From the NCBI RefSeq assembly GCF_000006945.2, contig NC_003197.2, forward strand, positions 1,984,001 through 2,048,000: a DNA stretch of 64,000 nucleotides, given 5' to 3'. The position numbers were made by a program, and so were the translations under genes. This document shows positions 18,594 through 28,279 of the stretch, piece by piece; position 1 is the first letter of the stretch, and each line of letters opens with the position of its first letter. Below the pieces are notes generated by a model that was not told the origin of the DNA, ran no database searches, and was given only the letters and a program-made list of their open reading frames with translations. The DNA comes from Salmonella enterica subsp. enterica serovar Typhimurium str. LT2 (GTDB lineage Bacteria > Pseudomonadota > Gammaproteobacteria > Enterobacterales > Enterobacteriaceae).

Positions 18594-20327
18594 GTGAATA
18601 TTCAGGCTCTTCTCTCAGAAAAAGTTAGTCAGGCCATGATTGCTGCAGGCGCGCCTGCAGATTGCGAGCCCCAGGTTCGTCAGTCAGCCAAAGTTCAGTT
18701 CGGCGACTATCAGGCCAACGGCATGATGGCAGTTGCGAAAAAACTGGGTATGGCCCCCCGACAACTTGCAGAGCAGGTGCTGACTCATCTGGATCTCAGC
18801 GGCATCGCCAGCAAGGTTGAAATCGCCGGCCCTGGCTTTATCAATATTTTCCTCGAACCGGCTTTTCTCGCTGAACAGGTGCAACAGGCGCTGGCCTCCG
18901 ATCGTCTGGGCGTTTCTCAGCCGACTCGTCAGACGATTGTCGTCGACTACTCCGCGCCCAACGTCGCGAAAGAGATGCACGTTGGTCATCTACGCTCCAC
19001 GATTATCGGCGATGCGGCAGTGCGCACGCTGGAGTTTCTGGGCCATCATGTTATTCGCGCTAACCACGTCGGCGACTGGGGCACCCAGTTCGGTATGCTT
19101 ATCGCCTGGCTGGAAAAACAGCAGCAGGAAAACGCGGGCGACATGGCGCTGGCGGATCTCGAAGGATTCTACCGCGATGCGAAAAAGCATTATGACGAAG
19201 ATGAAGCGTTTGCCGAGCGCGCGCGTAACTACGTCGTCAAATTGCAGAGCGGTGATACCTATTTCCGTGAGATGTGGCGTAAGCTGGTTGATATCACGAT
19301 GACGCAAAACCAGATCACCTATGATCGTCTGAACGTCACTCTGACGCGTGACGATGTGATGGGCGAAAGTCTGTATAATCCGATGCTGCCGGGCATCGTC
19401 GCCGATCTGAAAGCCAAAGGACTGGCGGTTGAAAGCGAAGGCGCAACGGTGGTTTTCCTTGATGAGTTTAAAAACAAGGAAGGCGACCCGATGGGCGTCA
19501 TTATTCAGAAGAAAGATGGCGGTTATCTGTATACCACTACCGATATCGCCTGCGCCAAATACCGTTACGAAACGCTGCACGCCGACCGCGTGCTCTACTA
19601 CATTGACTCCCGTCAGCACCAGCACCTGATGCAGGCCTGGACCATTGTGCGTAAAGCCGGTTATGTGCCGGATTCCGTTCCGCTGGAACACCACATGTTC
19701 GGCATGATGTTGGGTAAAGACGGTAAACCGTTTAAAACTCGCGCGGGCGGTACGGTGAAACTGGCGGACCTGCTGGATGAGGCGCTGGAGCGCGCGCGTC
19801 GTCTGGTGGCGGAGAAGAACCCGGATATGCCGGCTGACGAGCTGGAAAAACTGGCTAACGCCGTCGGTATTGGCGCGGTGAAATACGCCGATCTGTCAAA
19901 AAACCGCACCACTGACTATATCTTCGACTGGGATAATATGTTGGCTTTCGAAGGCAATACCGCACCTTATATGCAGTATGCCTATACGCGTGTGCTGTCT
20001 GTTTTCCGTAAAGCGAACATCGACGAGCAGGCGCTGGCGAGCGCGCCGGTTATCATTAGCGAAGATCGCGAAGCGCAGCTTGCTGCCCGTCTGCTGCAGT
20101 TTGAAGAAACCCTGACGGTGGTCGCGCGTGAAGGTACGCCGCACGTCATGTGCGCATATCTGTATGACGTCGCCGGGCTGTTCTCCGGCTTCTACGAGCA
20201 CTGCCCTATTCTCAGCGCCGAGAATGACGCGGTTCGCAATAGCCGCCTAAAACTGGCGCAACTGACGGCGAAGACGCTGAAACTGGGTCTGGATACGTTG
20301 GGTATCGAAACCGTAGAACGCATGTAA
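18594..20327 (+). CDS. argS: Arginyl-tRNA synthetase
   Basis: Charges tRNA-Arg. The 577-residue class I enzyme has the HIGH-type motif as HVGH in APNVAKEMHVGHLRS, an N-terminal tRNA D-loop-binding domain, and a C-terminal DALR anticodon-binding domain ending ETVERM. The start is the GTG at 18594. The gene is followed by a strong terminator. Confidence 0.98.
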   Translation: MNIQALLSEKVSQAMIAAGAPADCEPQVRQSAKVQFGDYQANGMMAVAKKLGMAPRQLAEQVLTHLDLSGIASKVEIAGPGFINIFLEPAFLAEQVQQALASDRLGVSQPTRQTIVVDYSAPNVAKEMHVGHLRSTIIGDAAVRTLEFLGHHVIRANHVGDWGTQFGMLIAWLEKQQQENAGDMALADLEGFYRDAKKHYDEDEAFAERARNYVVKLQSGDTYFREMWRKLVDITMTQNQITYDRLNVTLTRDDVMGESLYNPMLPGIVADLKAKGLAVESEGATVVFLDEFKNKEGDPMGVIIQKKDGGYLYTTTDIACAKYRYETLHADRVLYYIDSRQHQHLMQAWTIVRKAGYVPDSVPLEHHMFGMMLGKDGKPFKTRAGGTVKLADLLDEALERARRLVAEKNPDMPADELEKLANAVGIGAVKYADLSKNRTTDYIFDWDNMLAFEGNTAPYMQYAYTRVLSVFRKANIDEQALASAPVIISEDREAQLAARLLQFEETLTVVAREGTPHVMCAYLYDVAGLFSGFYEHCPILSAENDAVRNSRLKLAQLTAKTLKLGLDTLGIETVERM

Positions 20328-20349
20328 ACGCGCCGTCGTTAACATCATC

Positions 20350-20384
20350 AGGCCTGACTCCGGATAACGGACTCAGGCCTTTTT
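20350..20384 (+). terminator. Rho-independent terminator of argS
   Basis: Stem AGGCCTGACTCCG / CGGACTCAGGCCT with one mismatch and a short loop, followed by TTTTTA. It lies 22 bases past the argS stop. Confidence 0.9.
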
Positions 20385-20515
20385 ATTGCCACAGCGGTAT
20401 ATCTGTAACAAATCACAAGGAATGACACATTTCTATAGAGAGATGGAACATCTTTTACCTGTGCTGGCGCTGACCGCCCCGTATCATTAGGCGGCGGATT
20501 GTTCAGGTACAGGTA

Positions 20516-22387
20516 ATGACTTTTAAAGACTTTGATGCGGAAGAGAAACTCTTCCTGAGACGTGTGATTGTGGCGTTTGGTGTAGTGGTTGTCTGCTTTG
20601 GTATCCTGATCTTCAACCTCTATAACTTGCAAATCCGCCAGCACCACTACTACACCACCCGTTCGAATGAGAACGATATCAAGATGCTACCCGTCGCGCC
20701 CACGCGCGGCATCATTTACGATCGCAACGGCATTCCGCTGGTGCGTAACGTAACCTGGTATGATATCGCGGTTACGCCCTATAAAATTGCCGATATGGAT
20801 GCGCTGCTAAAACAGCTCACCCCTATTGTTGATCTCTCCCCCGACGATATCTCCGACTTTCGCCGTGCGCTAAAATCCAGTAGCCGCTATCGTCCGGTGG
20901 TGCTCAAAAACGCGCTAACGGATGTTGAAATCGCACGCTTTGCGGTCAATCAGTTTCATTTCAACGGCGTCACGATCAATAGCTATCAGGATCGGCAGTA
21001 TCCTTACGGCGCGGAGCTGGCGCATGTTCTCGGTTACGTGTCAAAGATAAACGATAACGACCTTAAAGCGCTGGATAAAAAAGGGCTGGCAGAGAATTAC
21101 GCGGCGGACCATAACATCGGTAAACAGGGGATTGAGCGTTACTACGAAAACGATCTTCATGGTAAAACCGGTTATCAGGAGGTCGAGGTGGATAATCACG
21201 GGCGTATTGTCCGCCTGCTGAAAGACGTTCCTCCCATCGCGGGTAAGAACATTCACCTGACGCTGGATCTCCATTTACAAGAGTACATTGAAAGTTTGCT
21301 GGCCGGGCAGCGTGCTGCCGTACTGGTTGAAGATCCGCACGATGGTTCAGTGCTGGCGATGGTATCTATGCCCAGCTACGACCCGAACCCCTTTGTAAAA
21401 GGCATTAGCTATCAGGATTACGGCAAACTGCTGCACGATAAAAATCTGCCGCTGATCAACCGCGTGACGCAAGGGCTTTATCCTCCGGCGTCAACGGTTA
21501 AACCCTATATGGCAATGTCCGCGCTGTTATGCGGGATTATTACGCCGCAAACCACCTTCTTTGGCGCGCCAACCTGGACGCTTCCCGGCACGCAGCGGCA
21601 TTACCGGGACTGGAAAAAAACCGGACACGGTATGCTGGATGTCACTAAAGCGATTGAGGAATCTGCGGATACCTTTTTCTATCAGGTCGCTTATATGATG
21701 GGTATTGACCGTATCGACACGATGTTGTCTCAGTTCGGCTATGGCAAACCGACGGGCATCGACCTTAATGAAGAATATGACGGGCTGCTTCCCAGCCGCG
21801 CATGGAAACAGCGGGTCCATAAAAAAGCCTGGTATCAGGGCGATACCATTTCTGTCGGCATCGGCCAGGGTTACTGGATTGCCACCCCCATCCAGATGGT
21901 AAAAGCGATGGTGGCGCTCATCAACAACGGTAAGGTGATTGCCCCTCACCTGTTACTCAATGAAGAGAGCGGCAAAACGGTGGTTCCGTATCGTCCTTCA
22001 GGAACACCGGCACAGATAGCCGATCCGGCGTCGCCATACTGGGGACTGGTGCGTCAGGCGATGTATGGCATGGCGAATGCACCCAACGGAACGGGCTATA
22101 AGTTCTTTCACACCGCGCCCTACGGCATTGCGGCCAAAAGCGGCACGTCGCAGGTATTTAGCCTGAAAGAAAATCAGACCTACAACGCGAAAATGATCCC
22201 CATTCGCCTGCGCGATCATGTGTTTTATACCGCTTTTGCACCGTATAAAAACCCTAAGGTCGCTATTGCCTTGATTCTGGAAAACGGCGGAAGCGACGGC
22301 GTTACCGCCGCACCCATCATGCGAAAAATCCTTGACCACCTGTTTGATCCACAGGCTGATACCACACAGCCGGATCAGGCGCCATAG
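20516..22387 (+). CDS. PBP2-like penicillin-binding protein (PBP2SAL type)
   Basis: Class B penicillin-binding protein, a paralogue of elongation transpeptidase PBP2 (MrdA). It has 623 residues. There is one N-terminal membrane anchor (about 15-38), a pedestal dimerisation domain, and a transpeptidase domain with all three active-site motifs: Ser326-x-x-Lys329 (STVK), Ser383-x-Asp (SAD) and KSGT at 541-544. This locus corresponds to STM1910 of strain LT2, described as PBP2SAL, which in published work supports rod-shaped growth at acidic pH inside host cells. E. coli K-12 lacks a gene here, since its argS is followed directly by flagellar genes. No partner RodA-like gene is adjacent. Confidence 0.9.
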   Translation: MTFKDFDAEEKLFLRRVIVAFGVVVVCFGILIFNLYNLQIRQHHYYTTRSNENDIKMLPVAPTRGIIYDRNGIPLVRNVTWYDIAVTPYKIADMDALLKQLTPIVDLSPDDISDFRRALKSSSRYRPVVLKNALTDVEIARFAVNQFHFNGVTINSYQDRQYPYGAELAHVLGYVSKINDNDLKALDKKGLAENYAADHNIGKQGIERYYENDLHGKTGYQEVEVDNHGRIVRLLKDVPPIAGKNIHLTLDLHLQEYIESLLAGQRAAVLVEDPHDGSVLAMVSMPSYDPNPFVKGISYQDYGKLLHDKNLPLINRVTQGLYPPASTVKPYMAMSALLCGIITPQTTFFGAPTWTLPGTQRHYRDWKKTGHGMLDVTKAIEESADTFFYQVAYMMGIDRIDTMLSQFGYGKPTGIDLNEEYDGLLPSRAWKQRVHKKAWYQGDTISVGIGQGYWIATPIQMVKAMVALINNGKVIAPHLLLNEESGKTVVPYRPSGTPAQIADPASPYWGLVRQAMYGMANAPNGTGYKFFHTAPYGIAAKSGTSQVFSLKENQTYNAKMIPIRLRDHVFYTAFAPYKNPKVAIALILENGGSDGVTAAPIMRKILDHLFDPQADTTQPDQAP

Positions 22388-22440
22388 TCAAATAAGCAAA
22401 GCGCCATCAGACAAGGATACGGCCGGAATATCTGCATACA

Positions 22441-23580
22441 TCAGAAATAGTTACGCAGATATTCCGTCAAACACAGCATTGCCATCGCCTGCCCGTAAGG
22501 CATAGAGGTCAACGGAATATGACGGTAAAAATCGAGATCGTGGCCCATGCCAGTGCCAAATGACGTTTGCAGCAGTTCACCTTCCGGCGAGATATGTTTC
22601 ACTATCCCCCGAATAGCTTTTTCCGCCACCTGCGCATAGTGCCGTTCGACATAGCGTTTGCGCACCGCTTTAAGAATACCGTAGGCAAAACCCGCCGTCG
22701 CCGACGCCTCAAGATAAGAGTGCGGATCGTCAAGCAGCGTATGCCACAAACCGCTTTCATCCTGACATTTCGCCAGCGCGGCGATCTGCGCATTCAGTAC
22801 CTGGACCAGATAACGGCGCACGGCATTATTTTCCGGCAAGTCCAGCAGTTCAAGAAAATCCGGGATCACAATGGTCAGCCAGCTGTTGCCGCGCGCCCAG
22901 CGAGCGTTAGCGAAGTTATGATGACCGTCATAGCTCCAGCCGTGGAACCACAGCCCCGTCTCTTTATCCATCAAATTCTGCACGTGCAGCAGGAACTGAT
23001 AGGTTGCCTCTTCCACGTATTCCGGCCGGTTCAACAGTTTACCGATTTTCGCCAGCGGCAGCACCGTCATCATTAGCGTGTCGTCCCACATCTGCTGATG
23101 ATTTTCCTCCGCCAGCGTGATGTGCTGCATTCCGCCGTGATCGGTACGGGGCATTTCATTCATCGCCCATTCGGCCCACGTTTCCAGCCACGGTAAATAC
23201 GCTGGATTACGCGTCTCTTCATAGCGATACGCCAGCGTTAAAAACGGCGCCATCGTATTAACGTTTTTCGTCGTCGCGCCTTCCGCAAAACGATCGGCAA
23301 ACCAGTCATCAATGATCTTACGCATCGTCTGGTCGCCGGTCTGTTGGTAATAGTGATACATTCCGTACAGGCCCACGCCGTGCGTCCACTCCCATCCGGC
23401 CCAGCCTTTAGTATCGATCACGCGTCCGTCGTCCAGTCGCAATAAAAATTCGCCTGTCTCATCTTTAATATTGACCAGGTTATGCGTCACCTTTTGCACC
23501 AGGGCTTTTAGTTCATCTCTGGCGATAAAATGCTCAGGCTGACGCAATAGCGGACTGTGTTTGACTGGATAAACCATCAT
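22441..23580 (-). CDS. GH105 family unsaturated glucuronyl/rhamnogalacturonyl hydrolase
   Basis: 379-residue alpha6/alpha6-barrel glycosidase of the YteR/RhiN (GH105) type, which removes unsaturated uronate from the end of oligosaccharides left by polysaccharide lyases. The family acid residue fits Asp166 or Asp167 in QQMWDDTLMM. Other aromatic barrel segments are GWAGWEWTHGVGLYGMYHYY and WFHGWSYDGHHNFANARWARG. There is no signal peptide, so it acts in the cytoplasm on imported sugars. No lyase or transporter is adjacent, so its substrate is not shown by context. Convergent with the PBP2SAL gene and upstream of flhE's end on the same strand. Confidence 0.85.
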   Translation of the reverse strand: MMVYPVKHSPLLRQPEHFIARDELKALVQKVTHNLVNIKDETGEFLLRLDDGRVIDTKGWAGWEWTHGVGLYGMYHYYQQTGDQTMRKIIDDWFADRFAEGATTKNVNTMAPFLTLAYRYEETRNPAYLPWLETWAEWAMNEMPRTDHGGMQHITLAEENHQQMWDDTLMMTVLPLAKIGKLLNRPEYVEEATYQFLLHVQNLMDKETGLWFHGWSYDGHHNFANARWARGNSWLTIVIPDFLELLDLPENNAVRRYLVQVLNAQIAALAKCQDESGLWHTLLDDPHSYLEASATAGFAYGILKAVRKRYVERHYAQVAEKAIRGIVKHISPEGELLQTSFGTGMGHDLDFYRHIPLTSMPYGQAMAMLCLTEYLRNYF

Positions 23581-23816
23581 TTGCTTAACCTCTGTGTAAT
23601 GTCGAATTCAGTGCTGCGTGCAGTTTTACCGCCGACGCAGTCGATTCGCTACAGTAAAAGCTAAGCTGGGCGGAAACCTTTTTGTTTCTGCCATTGCCAG
23701 AGCGTAAATGGCAAAAACGCAAAGAGTCCGGCAACCTACCTCACCATTTTATAAAACAGCGTTTCTATTTATTCAAAAAGAGAGTCAGGTCTGCTACCTG
23801 GCAAAGAAAGGGGCGG

Positions 23817-24209
23817 TTAGCGGTAGTTCACAATCACCTGATTGCTCCGCACTTTTAACGCCGGGATAAGTCGGCCGCCGCCGGGGACTTCCCAGACAAA
23901 GCGGAGCGGCTCGACTGCGGGAACATGAGCAAAACCGTGGGTCGTGCCACTCTGACCATCAAGTTCTACGCAACGGGACTGGGAACATAAACGTACCCGT
24001 AAGCCCGCGGGAGTCGGGCCATTCAGTTCATAACGCCAGGCGACCAGCGTCATCACACCGGAAACCGGCTGGCGCGCCGACAATGGCGAAGACGATGCGG
24101 AAACACCCCGGTAATTTAAGGTTACACCCATACCGCTATCCTGCCACGCGCCTTCGCCTGCGGCCTGAACCGTCAGGGGAAAGAGCAACAACGCCAGCCA
24201 TTTACGCAT
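23817..24209 (-). CDS. flhE: Flagellar protein FlhE
   Basis: 130-residue periplasmic protein with a signal peptide ending at VQAA. In Salmonella it has been linked to sealing proton leakage through the flagellar export apparatus. Two Cys residues (CSQSRC) could form a disulfide. The start overlaps the flhA stop by one base, so it is the last gene of flhBAE. Confidence 0.95.
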   Translation of the reverse strand: MRKWLALLLFPLTVQAAGEGAWQDSGMGVTLNYRGVSASSSPLSARQPVSGVMTLVAWRYELNGPTPAGLRVRLCSQSRCVELDGQSGTTHGFAHVPAVEPLRFVWEVPGGGRLIPALKVRSNQVIVNYR

Positions 24210-26287
24210 TATTTTCCTCCAATGGTCGCCGTCATGCGGATATGACGGTTATCGGAAAGCTCAAGGTTCGACAACACCACCAGCTGCGGTAAACTGCGCC
24301 GCAAAAAGCGGGACAATAATGGACGTAGCGCATGGTTAACCAGTAATACCGGCGGCGCGCCAAGCATTTCCTGGCGAGAAAGCGCTTCTTGGGTCTGCGC
24401 CAGCAGGCGATCCGCCAACCCAGGCTCAAGTCCACCGCCGCCCTGCAATGCCTGAAGCAGCAAACGCTCCAGCGCGGTATCCAGGCCAATCACCTGCACT
24501 TCTTCATTACCGGGGAACCACTGTTGCGTAATCGCTCGTCCTAATGCCACGCGTACCACGGCGGTTAATTCATGCGGATCGCTTTGTAACGGCGCATGTT
24601 CCGCCAGCGTTTCCAAAATGGTGCGCATATCGCGAATCGGGACTTTTTCCGCCAGTAAGTTTTGCAGGACTTTGTGTAAAGTCGTGAGGGTCACGACGCC
24701 GGGGACCAGATCTTCCGTGAGTTTAGGCATCTCCTGAGAGACACGATCCAACAGTTGCTGCGCTTCCTGGCGGCCAAACAGTTCGGCGGAGAATTGGCCA
24801 ATCAAGTGGTTAAGGTGCGTCGCCACAACGGTACTGGCTTCCACGACGGTAAAGCCCTGAATTTGCGCCTGCTCTTTCAGGGCGCTTTCAATCCAGATGG
24901 CATCAAGGCCAAAAGCTGGATCGACGGTTTTCTCGCCCGGTAGCGTTCCCGCCGCCGTGCCGGGGTTAATAGCCAGCCAGCGTCCCGGATAGGCGTCCCC
25001 GCTGCCAATCTCTACCCCTTTCATCAAAATACGGTAGCGCGCAGGCTGTAAATCCATATTGTCGCGAATGTGGACCACCGGCGGCAGGAACCCCATATCC
25101 TGCGCGAATTTTTTACGAATACTGCGAATACGTCCGAGCAATTCGCCATCCTGTTGAAAATCCACCATCGGGATCAGGCGGTAGCCCACTTCCATTCCCA
25201 GTGAATCCTCAAGCTGTACGTCATTCCAGGTGGCTTCGACCACCGAGTTATTTTCCGGCATTTTTACCGGCTGCGGCTCCTCCGGCGCTTTTTCTTCACG
25301 CCCGCGCAGCCACCATGCCAGGCCGAGCAAAGCGGCGGTAAAAAGTAAAAATACCAGGTTAGGCATTCCTGGCACCATGCCAAGCAGCCCCAGCACCGCC
25401 GCCGCCAGCAGCATCACCCTTGGATTACTGAACAGTTGGCCAACCATCTGCTCGCCAACATCCTGATCGGTACTAACGCGGGTCACAATGACGCCCGCCG
25501 CCGTGGAGATAACCAGCGCCGGGATCTGGGCGACCAGGCCGTCGCCAATGGTCAGCAGGGTGTAGCTTTCCGCCGCGCTGCCTATGCTCATTCCGTGCTG
25601 CAATACGCCGACCAGCAGCCCGCCGACCACGTTAATGACCATGATGAGAATACCGGCGATGGCGTCGCCGCGTACAAATTTACTTGCCCCGTCCATCGAG
25701 CCGTAGAAGTCGGCTTCCTGAGTGACTTCCGAACGCCGTTTTTTGGCCTCGTCTTCACCAATCAGACCGGCATTAAGATCGGCGTCAATCGCCATTTGCT
25801 TACCGGGCATACCATCCAGCACAAAGCGCGCGCCGACTTCGGCAATACGTCCGGCGCCTTTGGTGATGACCATGAAGTTGATAATGACGAGGATGATAAA
25901 AACCACAATCCCGATCGCGAAGTTACCGCCGACCAGGAAATGACCGAACGCCTCCACTACCTTTCCCGCCGCCGCCGCGCCGGTATGCCCTTCCATCAAA
26001 ATAATGCGCGTTGAGGCAACGTTAAGCGCCAGACGCAGTAGCGTGGTAAACAGCAGGATGGTCGGAAACGCGGCAAAATCCAGAGTACGCTGGGTAAACA
26101 TCGCCACCAGCAGCACCATAATTGATAGCGCAATATTAAAGGTAAACAATAAGTCGAGGATAAAAGCAGGTAGCGGCAGCACCATCATCGACAAAATCAG
26201 CAGAATGAGGATCGGCCCGGCAAGAATTTGCCATTGCGTCGATTTCAGGTTGCTGGGCAGGCGCAGCATCGCGACCAGATTAGCCAT
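24209..26287 (-). CDS. flhA: Flagellar type III export gate protein FlhA
   Basis: Nonameric inner-membrane export gate of the flagellar type III secretion system. The protein has 692 residues: about eight N-terminal membrane helices followed by a large cytoplasmic ring domain that docks export chaperones. The FHIPEP-family signature region is visible around GMPGKQMAIDADLNAGLIGE. The start overlaps flhB by 8 bases. Confidence 0.98.
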   Translation of the reverse strand: MANLVAMLRLPSNLKSTQWQILAGPILILLILSMMVLPLPAFILDLLFTFNIALSIMVLLVAMFTQRTLDFAAFPTILLFTTLLRLALNVASTRIILMEGHTGAAAAGKVVEAFGHFLVGGNFAIGIVVFIILVIINFMVITKGAGRIAEVGARFVLDGMPGKQMAIDADLNAGLIGEDEAKKRRSEVTQEADFYGSMDGASKFVRGDAIAGILIMVINVVGGLLVGVLQHGMSIGSAAESYTLLTIGDGLVAQIPALVISTAAGVIVTRVSTDQDVGEQMVGQLFSNPRVMLLAAAVLGLLGMVPGMPNLVFLLFTAALLGLAWWLRGREEKAPEEPQPVKMPENNSVVEATWNDVQLEDSLGMEVGYRLIPMVDFQQDGELLGRIRSIRKKFAQDMGFLPPVVHIRDNMDLQPARYRILMKGVEIGSGDAYPGRWLAINPGTAAGTLPGEKTVDPAFGLDAIWIESALKEQAQIQGFTVVEASTVVATHLNHLIGQFSAELFGRQEAQQLLDRVSQEMPKLTEDLVPGVVTLTTLHKVLQNLLAEKVPIRDMRTILETLAEHAPLQSDPHELTAVVRVALGRAITQQWFPGNEEVQVIGLDTALERLLLQALQGGGGLEPGLADRLLAQTQEALSRQEMLGAPPVLLVNHALRPLLSRFLRRSLPQLVVLSNLELSDNRHIRMTATIGGK

Positions 26288-27431
26288 CAGTATTCTTCTC
26301 GTTCATAAAATCCAGCGCTTCTGGCACCGGAAGGTTCTCAGGTTGTGGAGGACGTTGCCCGCCCGCAAGCCGCCAGCGTTTAAGCTGCCAGACCCAGGCC
26401 AACACTTCCGCAACGGCAGCATATAACTGCCCGGGAATTTGCTGACCGATTTCGGCGTGGCGATATAATGCCCGCGCCAGCGGCGGCGCTTCTAAAGTGG
26501 GAACCCGATGTTCAGCGCCGATCTCGCGAATGCGCAGCGCTATTAATCCAGCCCCCTTCGCGACCACTTTCGGCGCGCTCATTTTGTTTTCGTCATACTG
26601 CAGCGCCACGGAATAGTGCGTCGGGTTAGTGACAATGACGTCCGCTTTCGGCACATCTTCCATCATGCGGCGCTGCGCGGCGGCGCGTTGCATCTGGCGA
26701 ATTTTGCCCTTAACATGCGGATCGCCTTCGCTCTCTTTAAATTCGTCGCGAATGTCCTGCCGCGACATGCGTAATTTTTTCAGGTGGCTAAAGATCTGGA
26801 AAAACACGTCAAATCCCACCATCGGAATCACGCCCAGTACCACCAGTAACGCGCAGAGTCCAACCAGATCCAGCGCATTCCCCATTGCGACGATCGGCGA
26901 CTCCGCCATCAGGCGCATCATTTGCGGCCAGTGATGCCAGAGATAAAAGCCGGTAACGCAGCCGACCAGCGTGGATTTCAACACCGCTTTTAGCAATTCC
27001 GCGCCGGTCTGCGCCGAAAACATGCGCTTAATTCCCGGCAGCGGGTTTAATTTAGAAAATTTTGGCTGTAGCGACTTACCGCTAAAAATCAGGCCGCCAA
27101 GCATAACCGGCGAGATAAGCGCCACCAGCACCACGCCCGCGATGAGCGGTAGCAGTGCCATCATCGCCGCTTTAATCAGCAAAATTATCTGCCCCAGGAT
27201 CAGGTTAGGATCGTTCACCATACGGTGATCGAAGTGCAGGCCTGCTGAGAGCATTCCCGCCAGCTGCCGCGCTAACGACTCGCCGCCGAACCAAATAATA
27301 CAAACGCCCACCAGCAATATCAGCAGTGAGGTCAGTTCTCTGGAACGGGGGATCTGCCCTTCTTCCCGCGCTTTTTCAAGTCGGTGGGGTGTGGGGGCTT
27401 CTGTTTTGTCGTCGTCGCTCTCTTCTGCCAC
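26280..27431 (-). CDS. flhB: Flagellar export switch protein FlhB
   Basis: Export-gate component that switches substrate from rod/hook to filament proteins. The protein has 383 residues, four membrane helices, and a cytoplasmic domain with the autocleavage motif NPTH (VIVTNPTHYSVAL, Asn-Pro near 269-270). First gene of flhBAE, which is a class 2 operon under FlhDC in Salmonella. Its promoter lies in the gap to cheZ. Confidence 0.98.
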   Translation of the reverse strand: MAEESDDDKTEAPTPHRLEKAREEGQIPRSRELTSLLILLVGVCIIWFGGESLARQLAGMLSAGLHFDHRMVNDPNLILGQIILLIKAAMMALLPLIAGVVLVALISPVMLGGLIFSGKSLQPKFSKLNPLPGIKRMFSAQTGAELLKAVLKSTLVGCVTGFYLWHHWPQMMRLMAESPIVAMGNALDLVGLCALLVVLGVIPMVGFDVFFQIFSHLKKLRMSRQDIRDEFKESEGDPHVKGKIRQMQRAAAQRRMMEDVPKADVIVTNPTHYSVALQYDENKMSAPKVVAKGAGLIALRIREIGAEHRVPTLEAPPLARALYRHAEIGQQIPGQLYAAVAEVLAWVWQLKRWRLAGGQRPPQPENLPVPEALDFMNEKNTDG

Positions 27432-27540
27432 GCAGCAAACCCTGGATAGATTGATAAGAGAGAATGATGCCAGAACCGCTTTACGCCAATAGGCAGAGTA
27501 AGCGGTAAAAAAGGCGGGGTTTATGGCGTTAATAGAGATA

Positions 27541-27615
27541 GCCGGATACGATAAGAAAGTCTCGTATCCGGCCGGGTTGACGGATTCGAACCCGATAAGC
27601 GCAGCGCCATCAGGT
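27541..27615. repeat. REP/BIME-like inverted repeats between cheZ and flhB
   Basis: GCCGGATACG and CGTATCCGGC form a 10-bp perfect stem (27541-27572). A second REP-like half GATAAGCGCAGCGCCATCAGG follows. It sits right after the cheZ stop on the minus strand, so it probably ends the chemotaxis transcript and lies upstream of the flhB promoter. Confidence 0.7.
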
Positions 27616-27624
27616 CAAAAAAGC

Positions 27625-28269
27625 TTAAAAGCCAAGACTGTCCAGCAGGTCGTCCACCTGATCCTGACTGGCAACGACGCCAGCTTTCGAGGTATCCACC
27701 TGCGGGCCGTTGAGCAAGCTTTCGTTCTCGCGTTTTGGTCGCGCGCTCTGTTCCGGGATGTTTTCCAGCAGCACCATTAACAACTGGCGTTCAATCTCCT
27801 GAATCACGTCCATCATGCGTTTGATCACCTGACCCGTCAGATCCTGGAAATCCTGCGCCATCATGATGTCCAGCAGTTGCGCGTTAGTAAAGCTGGTATG
27901 GCCCGGGACATCCCTGAGAAACTGGCGCGTATCCGTCACCAGTTCACGGGCGTCGGAAAGCTCGATCGGATTGTCAAACCACTCGTCCCAACGTTGGGTT
28001 AGCGCTTTCGCCTCTTTTTCCATCGCATCCTGATGCGGCTGCGAGGCTTCGACACTGTTTAGCGCGCGTTCCGCCGCCTGCGCCGTCATCTGGACGACAT
28101 AATCCAGACGGTCGCGCGCATCAGGGATCGCCTCCGCCGCTTCGGCAATCGCCTGGTCCAGCCCCAGTTCACGCAGGCTGTCGCGCAGCATTCGGGTCAG
28201 ACTACCGATGCGCGCAATGATGTCTCCTGCTGAGCCTTCATCAGCAGGCTTGATAGATGGTTGCATCAT
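27625..28269 (-). CDS. cheZ: CheY-P phosphatase CheZ
   Basis: Speeds dephosphorylation of CheY-P. The start MMQPSIKPADEGSAGD at 28269 gives 214 residues as in E. coli, and the upstream extension to 28299 overlaps cheY. A long four-helix bundle carries the catalytic Gln in MAQDFQDLTGQV. The C-terminal CheY-binding helix is VDDLLDSLGF. Last gene of the tar-cheRBYZ operon. Confidence 0.97.
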   Translation of the reverse strand: MMQPSIKPADEGSAGDIIARIGSLTRMLRDSLRELGLDQAIAEAAEAIPDARDRLDYVVQMTAQAAERALNSVEASQPHQDAMEKEAKALTQRWDEWFDNPIELSDARELVTDTRQFLRDVPGHTSFTNAQLLDIMMAQDFQDLTGQVIKRMMDVIQEIERQLLMVLLENIPEQSARPKRENESLLNGPQVDTSKAGVVASQDQVDDLLDSLGF

Positions 28270-28279
28270 CATCGCATCC

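Noticed and set aside
18990..19694. 234-codon minus-strand frame
   Set aside because: Antisense shadow of argS, with no independent signals.
25436..26014. 192-codon plus-strand frame
   Set aside because: Antisense to flhA; the composition follows flhA codon positions.
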